Shown here in pieces: positions 45,447-53,874 of a stretch of DNA of 64,000 nt. Every line of letters begins with the position of its first letter. The stretch's first letter is position 1. The notes below the pieces were generated by a model. That model saw only the letters and a list, made by a program, of their open reading frames with translations, was not told the origin of the DNA and did not search any database. Location: assembly GCF_040049275.1 (NCBI RefSeq), contig NZ_JBDZDT010000007.1, positions 62,001-126,000 on the forward strand, given 5' to 3'. The stretch comes from Aquabacter sp040049275 (lineage in GTDB: Bacteria; Pseudomonadota; Alphaproteobacteria; Rhizobiales; Xanthobacteraceae). A program made the translations under genes and the position numbers.

Positions 45447-47072
45447 CTATCGCTGCTTCTCCGGAATTTCGCCGGGGCGGTAATTGGGCAGCCGGCCGGC
45501 GGGGACGATGGCGATCAGGCAGAGCCCGGCCATGATGAGCAGGCCGATCTTGAGCGCGCGCAGGCGCGCCTCGGTGTTCACCCGCACCGCCTCCGCCACC
45601 TGCTCCGGCGTCGCGCTGGTCCCCGCCATCACGGCGCCGAGGCGGTCATTGCTGACGAAGTTGATGCTATCGAGATCAACCTGCGACTGGATCTCCTTGG
45701 GAAGCAGCGGATTGGCCCCGATCCGGCTCATCACGGCACTGCTTAGCAGGCCGACGAGCAGGGCCCCGGCAACCGCCGTGCCGACGGCCGCGGCAAGGTT
45801 CTGCGTGGTCCCGCGCAGGGAGCCGACATCACCTGCAAGCTCCTTTGGCGATGACGTCACCAGCACGTTGAACAGCAGCGTCACCAGCGAGCCCTGGCCG
45901 ATGCCGAACAGGATCAGGCCGAACAGCACGGGGACCTCGCTCCAGTCGTTGCGCACCACATAAGCCAGCCAGAGAAGGGCGAGAGTGCACAGGATGAAGC
46001 TGAACCGGCCGATCTGCCTTGGGGTGAGCTTGTCGTAGAGCCGCACCACCAGCATGGCCGTGAAGAACACGGTGAGGTTGAACGGCATCATGGCGATGGC
46101 TGTGGCGATGGGCGAGCGGCCCTGCACGATCTGGATATAAAGCGGCACCGAGAAGTTGAGGGCAGCCTCCAGCGCGACCACGGTGAACAGGGCGTAAACC
46201 GCCGCCCGCTCCTCCACGGAATCCACCACCTCGAGCGCCAGAAGCGGGGTTCCGGAGCCGCGCTGGCGCCGGTGCGTCCACATGAGGAAGAGCTGGCCCA
46301 GCACGATCCCCAGCACAATCAGGACCGGCGCGGGGGACAGGCCGAGAAGGTTGAACGGCGCGTTCGGCCGCGCCAGCGCGAGGCCCCACCCGTTCAGATT
46401 GTTGAACCCGAAGCTGATGAGGATGATGGCCGCGGCGGCCAGCACGACGCCCACCAGATCGATGCCCGTTTCGGACCGGCCTTCGGTGGCCTTCAGCTTG
46501 AAGCTTAGCACGAAGACAATGGCCGAGACTGCGATGAGGATGCCGAAGGCGGGCCGCCAGCCGATGAAGGTGCCGAGAACGCCGCCGATGACGAAGGCGA
46601 GGACGCCCGCCGCCGCCCGCGCGGAGCCGAGGGCGCCCACTGCGGTGGCCTGCTGCTTGCCGTGATAATTCTCGGCGATCAGCGCCACCAGCGAGGGCAC
46701 GATGATGGAGGCGGCGATGCCGCACAGGGCCTGGGCCGTGATCATGAAGGTGGCGCTCGGGCTGAAGGTCATCAGCACCTGCCCCACGCAGAAAATGACC
46801 ACTGCCGCGCGGAACACCCGCGCCGCGCCATAGCGCTGGCCCAACTTGGCCCCGAGCATCACGAAGCCGGCGACCAGCATGGAATAGGCGACGATGCCGG
46901 TGGCGATGGTGGTCGGGGGAACGCCGAAGCTCTTCACCATGCCGCCCAGGGCGACCGGCAGCGACGCGACGTTGAACGACATGATCATCTGGCCCAGCGC
47001 GATCGCGATCATGGGCACCCAGGATTCGGTGGCGGATGCGTCCGCGCGCATGGCAGGGGAACTGGTGGACAT
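45447..47072 (-). CDS. DHA2 family MFS transporter
   Basis: Major facilitator of 541 residues with about 14 membrane helices. Motif A appears as GAKLGQRYGAARVFR after helix 2, motif C-like FVIGGVLGTFIGWRPAFGIL in helix 5, and GSLRGTTQNLAAAVGTAVAGA in helix 13. GGAGGG seven bases before the ATG at 47072 fixes the start. The C-terminal loop is long before the last helix (LLIMAGLCLIAIVPAG). It lies 58 bases downstream of the glutaminase gene on the same strand, so co-transcription is possible; no HlyD-type partner is adjacent. Substrate unknown. Confidence 0.88.
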   Translation of the reverse strand: MSTSSPAMRADASATESWVPMIAIALGQMIMSFNVASLPVALGGMVKSFGVPPTTIATGIVAYSMLVAGFVMLGAKLGQRYGAARVFRAAVVIFCVGQVLMTFSPSATFMITAQALCGIAASIIVPSLVALIAENYHGKQQATAVGALGSARAAAGVLAFVIGGVLGTFIGWRPAFGILIAVSAIVFVLSFKLKATEGRSETGIDLVGVVLAAAAIILISFGFNNLNGWGLALARPNAPFNLLGLSPAPVLIVLGIVLGQLFLMWTHRRQRGSGTPLLALEVVDSVEERAAVYALFTVVALEAALNFSVPLYIQIVQGRSPIATAIAMMPFNLTVFFTAMLVVRLYDKLTPRQIGRFSFILCTLALLWLAYVVRNDWSEVPVLFGLILFGIGQGSLVTLLFNVLVTSSPKELAGDVGSLRGTTQNLAAAVGTAVAGALLVGLLSSAVMSRIGANPLLPKEIQSQVDLDSINFVSNDRLGAVMAGTSATPEQVAEAVRVNTEARLRALKIGLLIMAGLCLIAIVPAGRLPNYRPGEIPEKQR

Positions 47073-47130
47073 CGCGTAACCCTCCACTTGTTTGTTCTTG
47101 CTGCAGAGCGTGTTTCCGCCTCAGGGCGCC

Positions 47131-48120
47131 TCACGCCGGCTGTGAAACGAACAGATCCATTCCGAGCTGCTGGGAGAGATATTTGGCGACCAGCTGCCCT
47201 TTCACGCTGTTACCCGCGGCATCGAGGCGAGGCGCGAATGTGCCGAGGCCGCCCTTGCCGGGGGAGACGGTGACGATGCCGCCGCCGATGCCGCTCTTGC
47301 CCGGCAGGCCGATGTCGTAGAGCCAGTCCCCGGAGGTCTCGTACATGCCGGCGGTGGTCATCACGGCGAGCGCGTAATGGCAGGTGGAGGCGGTGACCAC
47401 CCGCTCCTTCGTCAGCGGGTTCACCCCGCCATCCGCAAGCGTCGCCCCCATCACCGCCAGATCCTTGGCGGTGACGTTCAGGGAGCATTGCAGCGTGTAG
47501 AGGGCGGTGGCCTCCATGGGGTCGCAATAGATGCAGCCGAGGCTCTGAAGCATGTTGGCGATGCCGCGGTTGCGGAAATTCGTCTCCGCGGCAGACTGGT
47601 GAACCTCCTCGTTCAATGCCAGCGGCCGCCCGGCAAAGCGCGAGAGCTGATCGCGCAGGAACCGCCATTTCTCCTCGAGATTCGCGCCGGGAGTCAGGCT
47701 CGTGGTGGCGATGGCGCCGGCATTGACCATGGGATTGGTCCGCCCGTCGGTGCTCCATTCGATGCCCGCCAGGGAGTTGAAGGGCAGCCCCGTGCTGTTG
47801 GCCCCGAGCTTGCGCCGCGCCTCCTGCGGCCCGATGAGCTCGCACATGACGGCGAAGGTGAAGGGCTTGGACACGCTCATGATGGAGAATTCGGTGTCCG
47901 TCTCCCCGACGGAGTATTCCCTTCCGTCGGTGCCGACCACGCAGATGCCGAACAGGTCGGGATCGACCCGCGCCAGGGCCGGATAGACCTGCGAATTCTC
48001 CCCTTCGGTGTTCGATGCGAACCGCCTGTGCGCCTCCCGGATCAGCTCCTGGACCTGATCCGGCTCCGGCAAATGGCCGGTGGAGACGTATGGCGCAGAT
48101 GTGCCCGGTGCAAAATCCAT
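47131..48120 (-). CDS. glsA: Glutaminase
   Basis: Serine-dependent beta-lactamase-fold glutaminase converting glutamine to glutamate and ammonia, 329 residues. The SxxK catalytic pair is Ser82 and Lys85 (SIMSVSKPF), with NPMVNAGAIATT, DPMEATALYTLQCS and the GKSGIGGGIVTVSPGKGGLG segment all conserved. Length is slightly above the 310 of the family average through a short N-terminal extension. It is followed by an MFS exporter rather than the glutamate:GABA antiporter seen in the E. coli acid-resistance pair. Confidence 0.95.
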   Translation of the reverse strand: MDFAPGTSAPYVSTGHLPEPDQVQELIREAHRRFASNTEGENSQVYPALARVDPDLFGICVVGTDGREYSVGETDTEFSIMSVSKPFTFAVMCELIGPQEARRKLGANSTGLPFNSLAGIEWSTDGRTNPMVNAGAIATTSLTPGANLEEKWRFLRDQLSRFAGRPLALNEEVHQSAAETNFRNRGIANMLQSLGCIYCDPMEATALYTLQCSLNVTAKDLAVMGATLADGGVNPLTKERVVTASTCHYALAVMTTAGMYETSGDWLYDIGLPGKSGIGGGIVTVSPGKGGLGTFAPRLDAAGNSVKGQLVAKYLSQQLGMDLFVSQPA

Positions 48121-48753
48121 GGGACGACCTCTGAGACGTGGGAGGGTCTAAGGGGAATTCACGGTCCTGTCGGGCGCGCAGGCGCGGGGTGGCGCGTGCC
48201 TCTCATCGATGGGGGGAAGGAAGGGACCTGAAAGTTGCGCTTGGCCGCCGCGCTTGCGGGGCGCGCGGATCGAACGCCTGGCCCCTGATGGCTCAGCCAT
48301 TCCAAGGCACTCCTATACGCAAGAGAAGGAGCCGCATCCGGAATCCACTGCGACCGCGAAATCTCTTCTCAATGAACTTTTATTCACTCAGATGAAGCGA
48401 CTCTTTTTCTGGATTCGATAACATCGATCCCCATCATCTGTATATCATCCATATGAATATTATAAAATCGCTCATATGAAGATGCTGCGATCGCGAAAAA
48501 TCGCCTGAATACTTCTCGCAGGTGCGATATGGAGCACTGGGGCGGGAGCGTCCGGGCCGGCTCCCCGCCCGCCTCCCATGGATCGCTTCGCTTGGTATCT
48601 CTTTCGCCGTTGCCGTGCGGGAGGCGTTTGCTACAAACAGGCGCGCCGTTTGCGACGTTTCCAATGGCTGGTGCAGGTCCAGGGCGCCCCAGCCGTCACC
48701 GCTCCTCGCCGTCCGGCACGAGCATAAAGCCACGCTGAGACAGGATAGAGGAT
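48121..48753. other. Intergenic region with an AT-rich core
   Basis: No convincing gene in these 633 bases; short frames here lack family resemblance and ribosome-binding sites. From about 48340 to 48500 the sequence becomes AT-rich and holds a direct repeat CATATGAA at 48450-48457 and 48473-48480, spaced 23 bases (about two helical turns) around TATTATAAAAT. This is a candidate promoter or activator-binding region for the divergent glutaminase and GhrA-like genes. Confidence 0.4.
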
Positions 48754-49689
48754 ATGGGCGACGTTCTGTTGTTCCACAGCGGCCAGGATTCGGCTCATGT
48801 CTGGGTCGATGCCCTGAAGGCGCAGATGCCAGACCTCGAAATCCGCATCACCCCTGATATCGGCGATCCCGCCGACATCCGCTATGCCCTGGTCTGGCGG
48901 CCGCCGGCGGATTTCTTCGGGCAGTTTCCCAATCTCGCCCTCATCGCCAATCTCGGGGCGGGGGTGGACGGGCTCCTGGCGCGCACGGACCTGCCTGCCG
49001 GCATTCCCATCACCCGCGTGTCCGACCCCGACATGTCGCGCATGATGGCCTCTTTCGTGCTGTTCGCCGTGCTGCGCCATGCCCGGGACATCCCCACCTT
49101 CGAGCGGGCACAGCGGGAAGGGCGCTGGCACTATGTGCCGCCCCGCACGGCGGACGAGATCAGCGTGGGCATCCTCGGCCTCGGCCAGCTCGGCGCCACG
49201 GCGGCCCGTGAGCTGCTGCGCCAGGGCTTCAAGGTGAAGGGGTGGTCGCGCTCTCCCAAGGACATCGAAGGGGTGGAATGCGCGGCCGGTCTCGACGCGC
49301 TGCCGACCTTTCTCGGCGGGTGCGAGATCCTGGTGGTGATGCTGCCGCTCACCGGCGAGACGCGCCATCTGCTTGATGCCGCCCGCCTCGCCTGCCTGCC
49401 CAAGGGCGCGAAGCTCATCAATGTGGCGCGCGGGCCCATCGTCGACGAGCCGGCCCTGGTGGCGGCGCTCCAGGCCGGGCACATCGCGGAAGCGACGCTG
49501 GATGTGTTCGAAAAGGAGCCGCTGCCGGCGGAAAGTCCGCTCTGGAAGATGGACAATGTGCTCATCACACCCCATCTCGCTTCTGTGGCGATCCCCAAGT
49601 CCGCCGCTGCGCAGATTGCTGACAATATCCGGCGGGTGCGGGCAGGGGAGCCGGTGGAGCACCGGGTCGATCCGAGCCGCGGTTATTGA
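48754..49689 (+). CDS. ghrA: Glyoxylate/hydroxypyruvate reductase A-like dehydrogenase
   Basis: D-2-hydroxyacid dehydrogenase of 311 residues in the GhrA group, reducing glyoxylate or hydroxypyruvate with NAD(P)H. The NAD-binding motif is VGILGLGQLG. The catalytic Arg is in INVARGPIVDE, the Glu in DVFEKEPLP and the His in ITPHLAS. RWHYVPPRTADE before the Rossmann domain is typical of GhrA. AGAGG lies just before the ATG. It is followed by an unrelated small membrane protein; a link with the oxalate genes at the left edge through glyoxylate is only speculative. Confidence 0.88.
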   Translation: MGDVLLFHSGQDSAHVWVDALKAQMPDLEIRITPDIGDPADIRYALVWRPPADFFGQFPNLALIANLGAGVDGLLARTDLPAGIPITRVSDPDMSRMMASFVLFAVLRHARDIPTFERAQREGRWHYVPPRTADEISVGILGLGQLGATAARELLRQGFKVKGWSRSPKDIEGVECAAGLDALPTFLGGCEILVVMLPLTGETRHLLDAARLACLPKGAKLINVARGPIVDEPALVAALQAGHIAEATLDVFEKEPLPAESPLWKMDNVLITPHLASVAIPKSAAAQIADNIRRVRAGEPVEHRVDPSRGY

Positions 49690-49751
49690 GCTGCCACAAG
49701 TCGGCCAAATGATCGCGTTAGGGAAGGCGCCTGAACCTTGGACACGAGAGC

Positions 49752-50003
49752 ATGAACCGCCTTCTCAACACCTTCCGCGCCGCCCTCATTCTGATCGTGG
49801 GGGGCATTGCCGCAGTGGCGCTGTTCACGCTGCTCGGAAGCCTGCTGGTGGCGGTGGGCATCTTCATTGCCGTGTCCGTGGTGGCGGGCGGCCTCTATTT
49901 CCTTCTCTTCGGCCGCGGCAAGGTGGTGGTGCGCACCAGCTCGCCCAGCGGCCATGACATGATCGACATCACCCCGCCGCGTCCCCCGCGCCGCCCGCAC
50001 TGA
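49752..50003 (+). CDS. Small membrane protein of unknown function
   Basis: Protein of 83 residues with a nearly continuous hydrophobic region from about 9 to 53, probably two transmembrane helices (ALILIVGGIAAVALFTLLGS and LLVAVGIFIAVSVVAGGLYF), and a polar, proline-rich cytosolic or periplasmic tail ending PPRPPRRPH. I do not recognise the family. It has good codon-position bias and clear spacing from both neighbours (62 and 88 bases), which supports it being real. Confidence 0.65.
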   Translation: MNRLLNTFRAALILIVGGIAAVALFTLLGSLLVAVGIFIAVSVVAGGLYFLLFGRGKVVVRTSSPSGHDMIDITPPRPPRRPH

Positions 50004-50091
50004 GCCTCCGGCTTCTTCTTCGACCCGGCCCTGGCGCTCGCCCGCGCCGCTGCATACCTGTGGCGGTGAAGCTGCGAGAAGGAGAGCGCGC

Positions 50092-50907
50092 GTGTCCATT
50101 GCCACAGAGGCCCCGCTGCATGTGGGCAAGGTGACGCTCGTCGTCCATGACCTCGACGGGGTGAGCGATTTCTATCAACAGGCCATGGGCCTGCACCGCA
50201 TCTCGGGCGATGCGGACACGGTGCTTCTGGGCGCGGGCGGCATGGGCTTTTTTGAGCTGCGCCGCGACGCCGCCGCCCGCCGGAGCTCGCACCGCGAGGC
50301 GGGGCTGTTCCATACCGCCTTCCTCCTGCCGACGCGGTCCGATCTCGGGCGCTGGATGCGGCATGCGGCCGGGGAGGGGCTCAAGATCGACGGTGCCGCC
50401 GACCATGTGGTGAGCGAGGCCATCTATCTCGCGGATCCGGAGGGCAACGGCATCGAAATCTACGCCGACCGCGCGCCCGCGCACTGGACCTGGACGGACG
50501 GCATGGTCGTCATGCGCAATGACCGCCTCGACCTTCAGGCCCTGGCGCGGGATGGCGGGGATGCGCCCTGGCGGGGCTTTCCGGATGGCGCCGTGATCGG
50601 CCACGTCCACCTCCAGGTGGGCGATCTCGGGCCGGCGGAAGCCTTCTATGCGGGTTCGCTGGGGCTCGACATCACCTGCCGCTATCCCGGCGCCACGTTC
50701 TATTCGTCCGGCGGCTATCACCACCACATCGCGACCAATATCTGGAACAGCCGTGGCGCGTCGGTGCGCAGCGTCCCCGCCACCGGGATTGCGGAGGTGG
50801 AGCTGATCGCGACGCCGGAGACGCGGGATATTGTGCGCGCGAAGCTGGGGGCTGGGGCAAACGGCGTTGCGCGCGATCCCTGGGGGACGGCCATCGCCGT
50901 GCGGTGA
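50092..50907 (+). CDS. VOC family protein, catechol 2,3-dioxygenase-like
   Basis: Protein of 271 residues with two vicinal-oxygen-chelate modules. The first begins HVGKVTLVVHDLDGVSDFYQ and the second IGHVHLQVGDLGPAEAFYAG. Probable metal ligands include the His of the second module's IGHVHLQV, His in YHHHIATNIWNSRG, and the glutamate in EVELIATPE. ADPEGNGIEIYADRP-like residues (ADPEGNGIEIYADRAP) end the first module. It resembles CatE-type ring-cleavage dioxygenases and fosfomycin-resistance-like proteins; substrate unknown. It stands alone and is followed by REP-like repeats. Confidence 0.83.
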   Translation: MSIATEAPLHVGKVTLVVHDLDGVSDFYQQAMGLHRISGDADTVLLGAGGMGFFELRRDAAARRSSHREAGLFHTAFLLPTRSDLGRWMRHAAGEGLKIDGAADHVVSEAIYLADPEGNGIEIYADRAPAHWTWTDGMVVMRNDRLDLQALARDGGDAPWRGFPDGAVIGHVHLQVGDLGPAEAFYAGSLGLDITCRYPGATFYSSGGYHHHIATNIWNSRGASVRSVPATGIAEVELIATPETRDIVRAKLGAGANGVARDPWGTAIAVR

Positions 50908-50950
50908 TCGCGGGCGACATGAAACAGTTCGGTCATGAGCGCGATGCGCA

Positions 50951-51044
50951 GTCATGCCCGGGCTTGTCCCGGGCATCCACGCCTATCCTTTGAGTGCGCA
51001 CCTAGCGAAGCCACGTGGATGGCCGGGACAAGCCCGGCCATGAC
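50951..51044. repeat. Inverted pair of REP-like palindromes
   Basis: Two 31-base elements at 50951-50981 and 51014-51044 are in opposite orientation. Each is itself palindromic around CTTGT (GCCCGGGCTTGTCCCGGGC in the first). They differ at two positions that change together so that base pairing is kept (C/G in one, G/C in the other). Such elements usually lie after genes in this group of bacteria. A separate hairpin CCCCGC-AA-GCGGGG follows near 51094. The rest of the 481-base gap before the next gene is described with the promoter element. Confidence 0.75.
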
Positions 51045-51167
51045 GATCACTCTTGAACTCATTCCGGCGTGAATGTCGATGCAGCTTAACCCGCCCCGCA
51101 AGCGGGGAACGGTGTCTTGCCGAGAATAATCCAACGCTCTTCCACAAGGGGACGCGATCCTGAGCAG

Positions 51168-51238
51168 TTGACAAATGTCGGGGGCTGGCTTTCCCTTTCA
51201 TCGAAAAAGAAAAACAGTCGTATTTTACTTCAATACGA
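51168..51238 (+). promoter_or_regulatory. Promoter block and operator-like palindrome, copy 1
   Basis: TTGACA at 51168-51173 is followed by an A-rich tract and, at 51218-51238, an imperfect inverted repeat with arms TCGTATTTT and TCAATACGA (7 of 9 positions paired). The same arrangement, in the same spacing, lies before the paralogous gene downstream. AACGCTTTCTTGGA (51261-51274) is also shared. Confidence 0.55.
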
Positions 51239-51388
51239 TATCCAGTCGGGTCTCAGGGCGAACGCTTTCTTGGAGCATGCGGAACCTGCCGCATCTTCCC
51301 GTGCGGACTTCCGTCCGTGCGCCTCATCTCCCGCACCCGCGCGGCCCGCAGGGCCCGCCGCGGCGGCGGACTTTCCGGGGAGTTGTCG

Positions 51389-52411
51389 ATGAAAGCGTTT
51401 CCACGACTGCTGATGGGGCTCGCCGCCCTCGCTTCGGCCTCCATGCTCGCGGCCGCGCCCGCAAGCGCTCTCGACAAGGTGGTGCTGCGCATCAACTTCA
51501 CGCCCTGGGCCATGCATGCCCAATACTATGCCGCCATCGCGCAGGGCTATTACGCCAAGCAGGGCATCGAGGTGGAGATTCGCCCGCCCTCCGCCGGCCA
51601 GAGCAGCGAGCTGCTGATCGGCTCTGGCCGGGAGCAGTTCGGCGTTGCCAATATCGACAGCTTCGTGAAGGCGCGGGCCAATGGGGTGCCCGTGGTCGCC
51701 GTCATGGCCGATGAGCCCGACACGCCCACCTCCGTCATCACGCTGAAGAGCTCTAACATCACCAAGCCGCAGGACCTGAAGGGCAAGAAGATCACGTGGT
51801 TCTCGTCCAACGTGAAGGGCCAGATCGACCCGCTGCTGAAGGCCGGCGGCCTGACGCGGGACGACATCGAGTTCGTCCTGGTCTCGCGCGGCTCGGAAGT
51901 GGCGCTTGTGGCCGCAGGCAAGATGGATGCGCTCTGGGGCTATGCCTTCGGCCAGGGGCTGACGCTGGAAGACAAGGGCTTCCCCGTCAACATCATGCCG
52001 CTGAAGGATTACGGCCTGAAGAATTACGGCACGCTGCTCTATACCAGCGACGCGCTCCTGAAGGACAATCCGGACCTTGTGAAGCGGTTCGTCAGAGCCA
52101 CCATGCAGGGCCTCATCTGGACCCACGACCACATGGAGGCGGCGGTGGCCGAGGTGGTGAAGGTGGCCCCCGACCGGGATCTGAAGCTCGAGACCCGCAA
52201 GCTCGCCATCATCTATAGCCTCTACAATTCCCCCGATTATGCCGAGCGCTTCGGCAAGATGAACGATGCCAAATGGGAAACGTCCATCAACGCCCTGGCG
52301 GAGGACATCCCGCAGAAGCCCAAGGCGTCGGAGATGTACACCAACCAGATCGTGGACAGCCTGGACGAGGCGAAGGAACTGTCGGCCGCCATCCGCAAGC
52401 CGACAAATTGA
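51389..52411 (+). CDS. NMT1/THI5-like ABC substrate-binding protein, paralogue 1
   Basis: Periplasmic binding protein of 340 residues with a Sec signal (LLMGLAALASASMLAAAPAS, cleavage near ASALD). The mature part reads VVLRINFTPWAMHAQYYAAI, EIRPPSAGQSSELL and SGREQFGVANIDSF, placing it in the NMT1/THI5-like superfamily (pyrimidine, taurine, sulfonate-type receptors). GGGGAG lies seven bases before the ATG. The next gene is a same-length, ungapped paralogue about three quarters identical by eye. No permease or ATPase is adjacent, so it must use transporter subunits encoded elsewhere, possibly beyond the right edge beside the third paralogue. Confidence 0.88.
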   Translation: MKAFPRLLMGLAALASASMLAAAPASALDKVVLRINFTPWAMHAQYYAAIAQGYYAKQGIEVEIRPPSAGQSSELLIGSGREQFGVANIDSFVKARANGVPVVAVMADEPDTPTSVITLKSSNITKPQDLKGKKITWFSSNVKGQIDPLLKAGGLTRDDIEFVLVSRGSEVALVAAGKMDALWGYAFGQGLTLEDKGFPVNIMPLKDYGLKNYGTLLYTSDALLKDNPDLVKRFVRATMQGLIWTHDHMEAAVAEVVKVAPDRDLKLETRKLAIIYSLYNSPDYAERFGKMNDAKWETSINALAEDIPQKPKASEMYTNQIVDSLDEAKELSAAIRKPTN

Positions 52412-52438
52412 GGGCAGGCGCCCTCCATCCCTCCAGCC

Positions 52439-52560
52439 GTCATGGCCGGGCTTGACCCGGCCAGCTCCCGCCATCTCAAGCGCGGGAGACAGATCCCCGG
52501 GTCAAGCCCGGGGATGACGGACGTGAGCGCGTGGACGGCCGGGTCAGGCCGAGCCATGAG
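52439..52560. repeat. REP-like palindrome cluster
   Basis: Several related palindromes follow the first binding-protein gene. GGCCGGGCTTGACCCGGCC is within 52439-52463; an inverted relative with CCCCGGGTCAAGCCCGGGG is within 52493-52518; a degenerate third copy spans about 52531-52560. A hairpin CTCCCGC/GCGGGAG lies between. They resemble the pair at 50951-51044 but carry GAC in place of GTC in the loop. This fills much of the 431-base gap. Confidence 0.7.
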
Positions 52561-52607
52561 CCATGCCATCCGGGCTCCGCGCGCCGCCTTCCTTCCGTGA
52601 AAGCCAG

Positions 52608-52677
52608 TTGACAAAAGCCCCCCGCTGGCGTTCCCTTTTCGCGAAAATAAAAACGATCGTATTGTCTAACAATACGA
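52608..52677 (+). promoter_or_regulatory. Promoter block and perfect palindrome, copy 2
   Basis: TTGACA at 52608-52613 and, at 52657-52677, a perfect inverted repeat with arms TCGTATTGT and ACAATACGA around CTA. The core TTGT-CTA-ACAA fits the TnGTnnnACnA pattern of FCD-type GntR regulators, one of which is encoded at 61497-62177. AACGCTTTCTTGGA recurs at 52703-52716, as in copy 1. Confidence 0.6.
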
Positions 52678-52842
52678 GAACATCAGAGGGGCGTTAATGG
52701 CTAACGCTTTCTTGGACGGTGCGAAACCTCCCCGCATCCTCCCGCGCGGCTCCTGTCCGCGTGTCTGCTCTCTTGAACCGCATCGGCACCGGCGGGCGCG
52801 GACGCGCGCCGTCATGACGGCCGAATTCCAAAGGAGCCTTCC

Positions 52843-53865
52843 ATGAAAGCGTTGCCACGATTGCTGACGGGCCTTGCGGCCCTGGCGTCCGTCTCCATCC
52901 TTGCCGCCGCGCCCGCCAGCGCTCTCGACAAGGTGGTGCTGCGGATCAATTTCTCCCCCTGGGCCATGCACGCCCAGTATTACGCGGCCATCGGGCAGGG
53001 CTTCTATGCCAAGCAGGGCATCGAGCTGGAGATCCGTCCGCCGTCCGCCGGCCAGAGCGGAGAGGCCCTCGTGGCCAGCGGCCGCGAGCAGTTCGGCGTC
53101 GCCAATGCGGACGGCTTCGTCAAAGCCAAGGCCAGCGGCATGCCCATCATCGCCATCATGGCCGACCAGCCGGACACGCCGGTGTCCGTCATCACGCTCA
53201 AGAACGCGAACATCAATGCGCCCAAGGACATGAAGGGCAAGAAGATCACGTGGTTCCAGGCCAATGTGAAGGGCCAGATCGACCCGATCCTGAAGAAGGG
53301 CGGCCTCACCCGCGACGACATCGAGTTCGTGCTGGTCTCGCGCGGCGCGGAAGTGCAGATGCTCGCCGCCGGCAAGGTGGACGCGCTGTGGGGCTATTCC
53401 TTCGGCCAGGCGCTGACGCTGGAAGACAAGGGATTCCCGGTCAACATCATGGCCATGAAGGACAATGGCCTCGTGAATTACGGCACGGTGATCTACACCA
53501 ACGAGGCGCTGGTGAAGAGCGACCCGGGCCTGGTGCAGCGCTTCGTGACCGCGACCCTGCAGGGCTACATCTGGGCGCAGAAGAACATGGAGCCGGCGGT
53601 GGCCGAGGTCATCAAGGCGGCGCCCGACCGGGACCTCAAGCTTGAGACCCGCAAGCTCGCCATCATCTACGACCTCTACAATTCCCCTGATTTTGCCGAG
53701 CGCTTCGGCAAGATGAACGATGCCAAGTGGGCGGCCACCATCGACTCCCTGGCCGAGGACCTGCCCACCAAGCCCACCCCCGCCAGCATGTACACGAACC
53801 AGTTCGTAGACGCGGCGGACGAGGCCAAGACCCTTTCGGCGGCCGTGCGCAAGCCGACCAACTGA
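52843..53865 (+). CDS. NMT1/THI5-like ABC substrate-binding protein, paralogue 2
   Basis: Periplasmic binding protein of 340 residues, Sec signal LLTGLAALASVSILAAAPAS. It aligns without gaps to the protein at 51389, sharing EIRPPSAGQS, SGREQFGVAN, MKGKKITWF and the C-terminal KPTN. Differences cluster at surface and pocket-adjacent positions (for example ANIDSFVKARANGVP versus ANADGFVKAKASGMP), so ligand preference may have diverged. AAAGGAG precedes the ATG. It is followed by a strong terminator, so it is transcribed alone or with paralogue 1 only. The duplicated unit, including upstream elements, has a 1,454-base period. Confidence 0.88.
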   Translation: MKALPRLLTGLAALASVSILAAAPASALDKVVLRINFSPWAMHAQYYAAIGQGFYAKQGIELEIRPPSAGQSGEALVASGREQFGVANADGFVKAKASGMPIIAIMADQPDTPVSVITLKNANINAPKDMKGKKITWFQANVKGQIDPILKKGGLTRDDIEFVLVSRGAEVQMLAAGKVDALWGYSFGQALTLEDKGFPVNIMAMKDNGLVNYGTVIYTNEALVKSDPGLVQRFVTATLQGYIWAQKNMEPAVAEVIKAAPDRDLKLETRKLAIIYDLYNSPDFAERFGKMNDAKWAATIDSLAEDLPTKPTPASMYTNQFVDAADEAKTLSAAVRKPTN

Positions 53866-53874
53866 CCTTCCTCC

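Noticed and set aside
48265..48340. tRNA-like string on the minus strand (GCGTTCGATCCGCG)
   Set aside because: The T-loop-like TTCGATC is present, but the arms do not pair and no acceptor or anticodon stem can be drawn.
48434..48733. 99-codon minus-strand frame in the 48 kb gap
   Set aside because: No ribosome-binding site, biased composition and no resemblance to a family.
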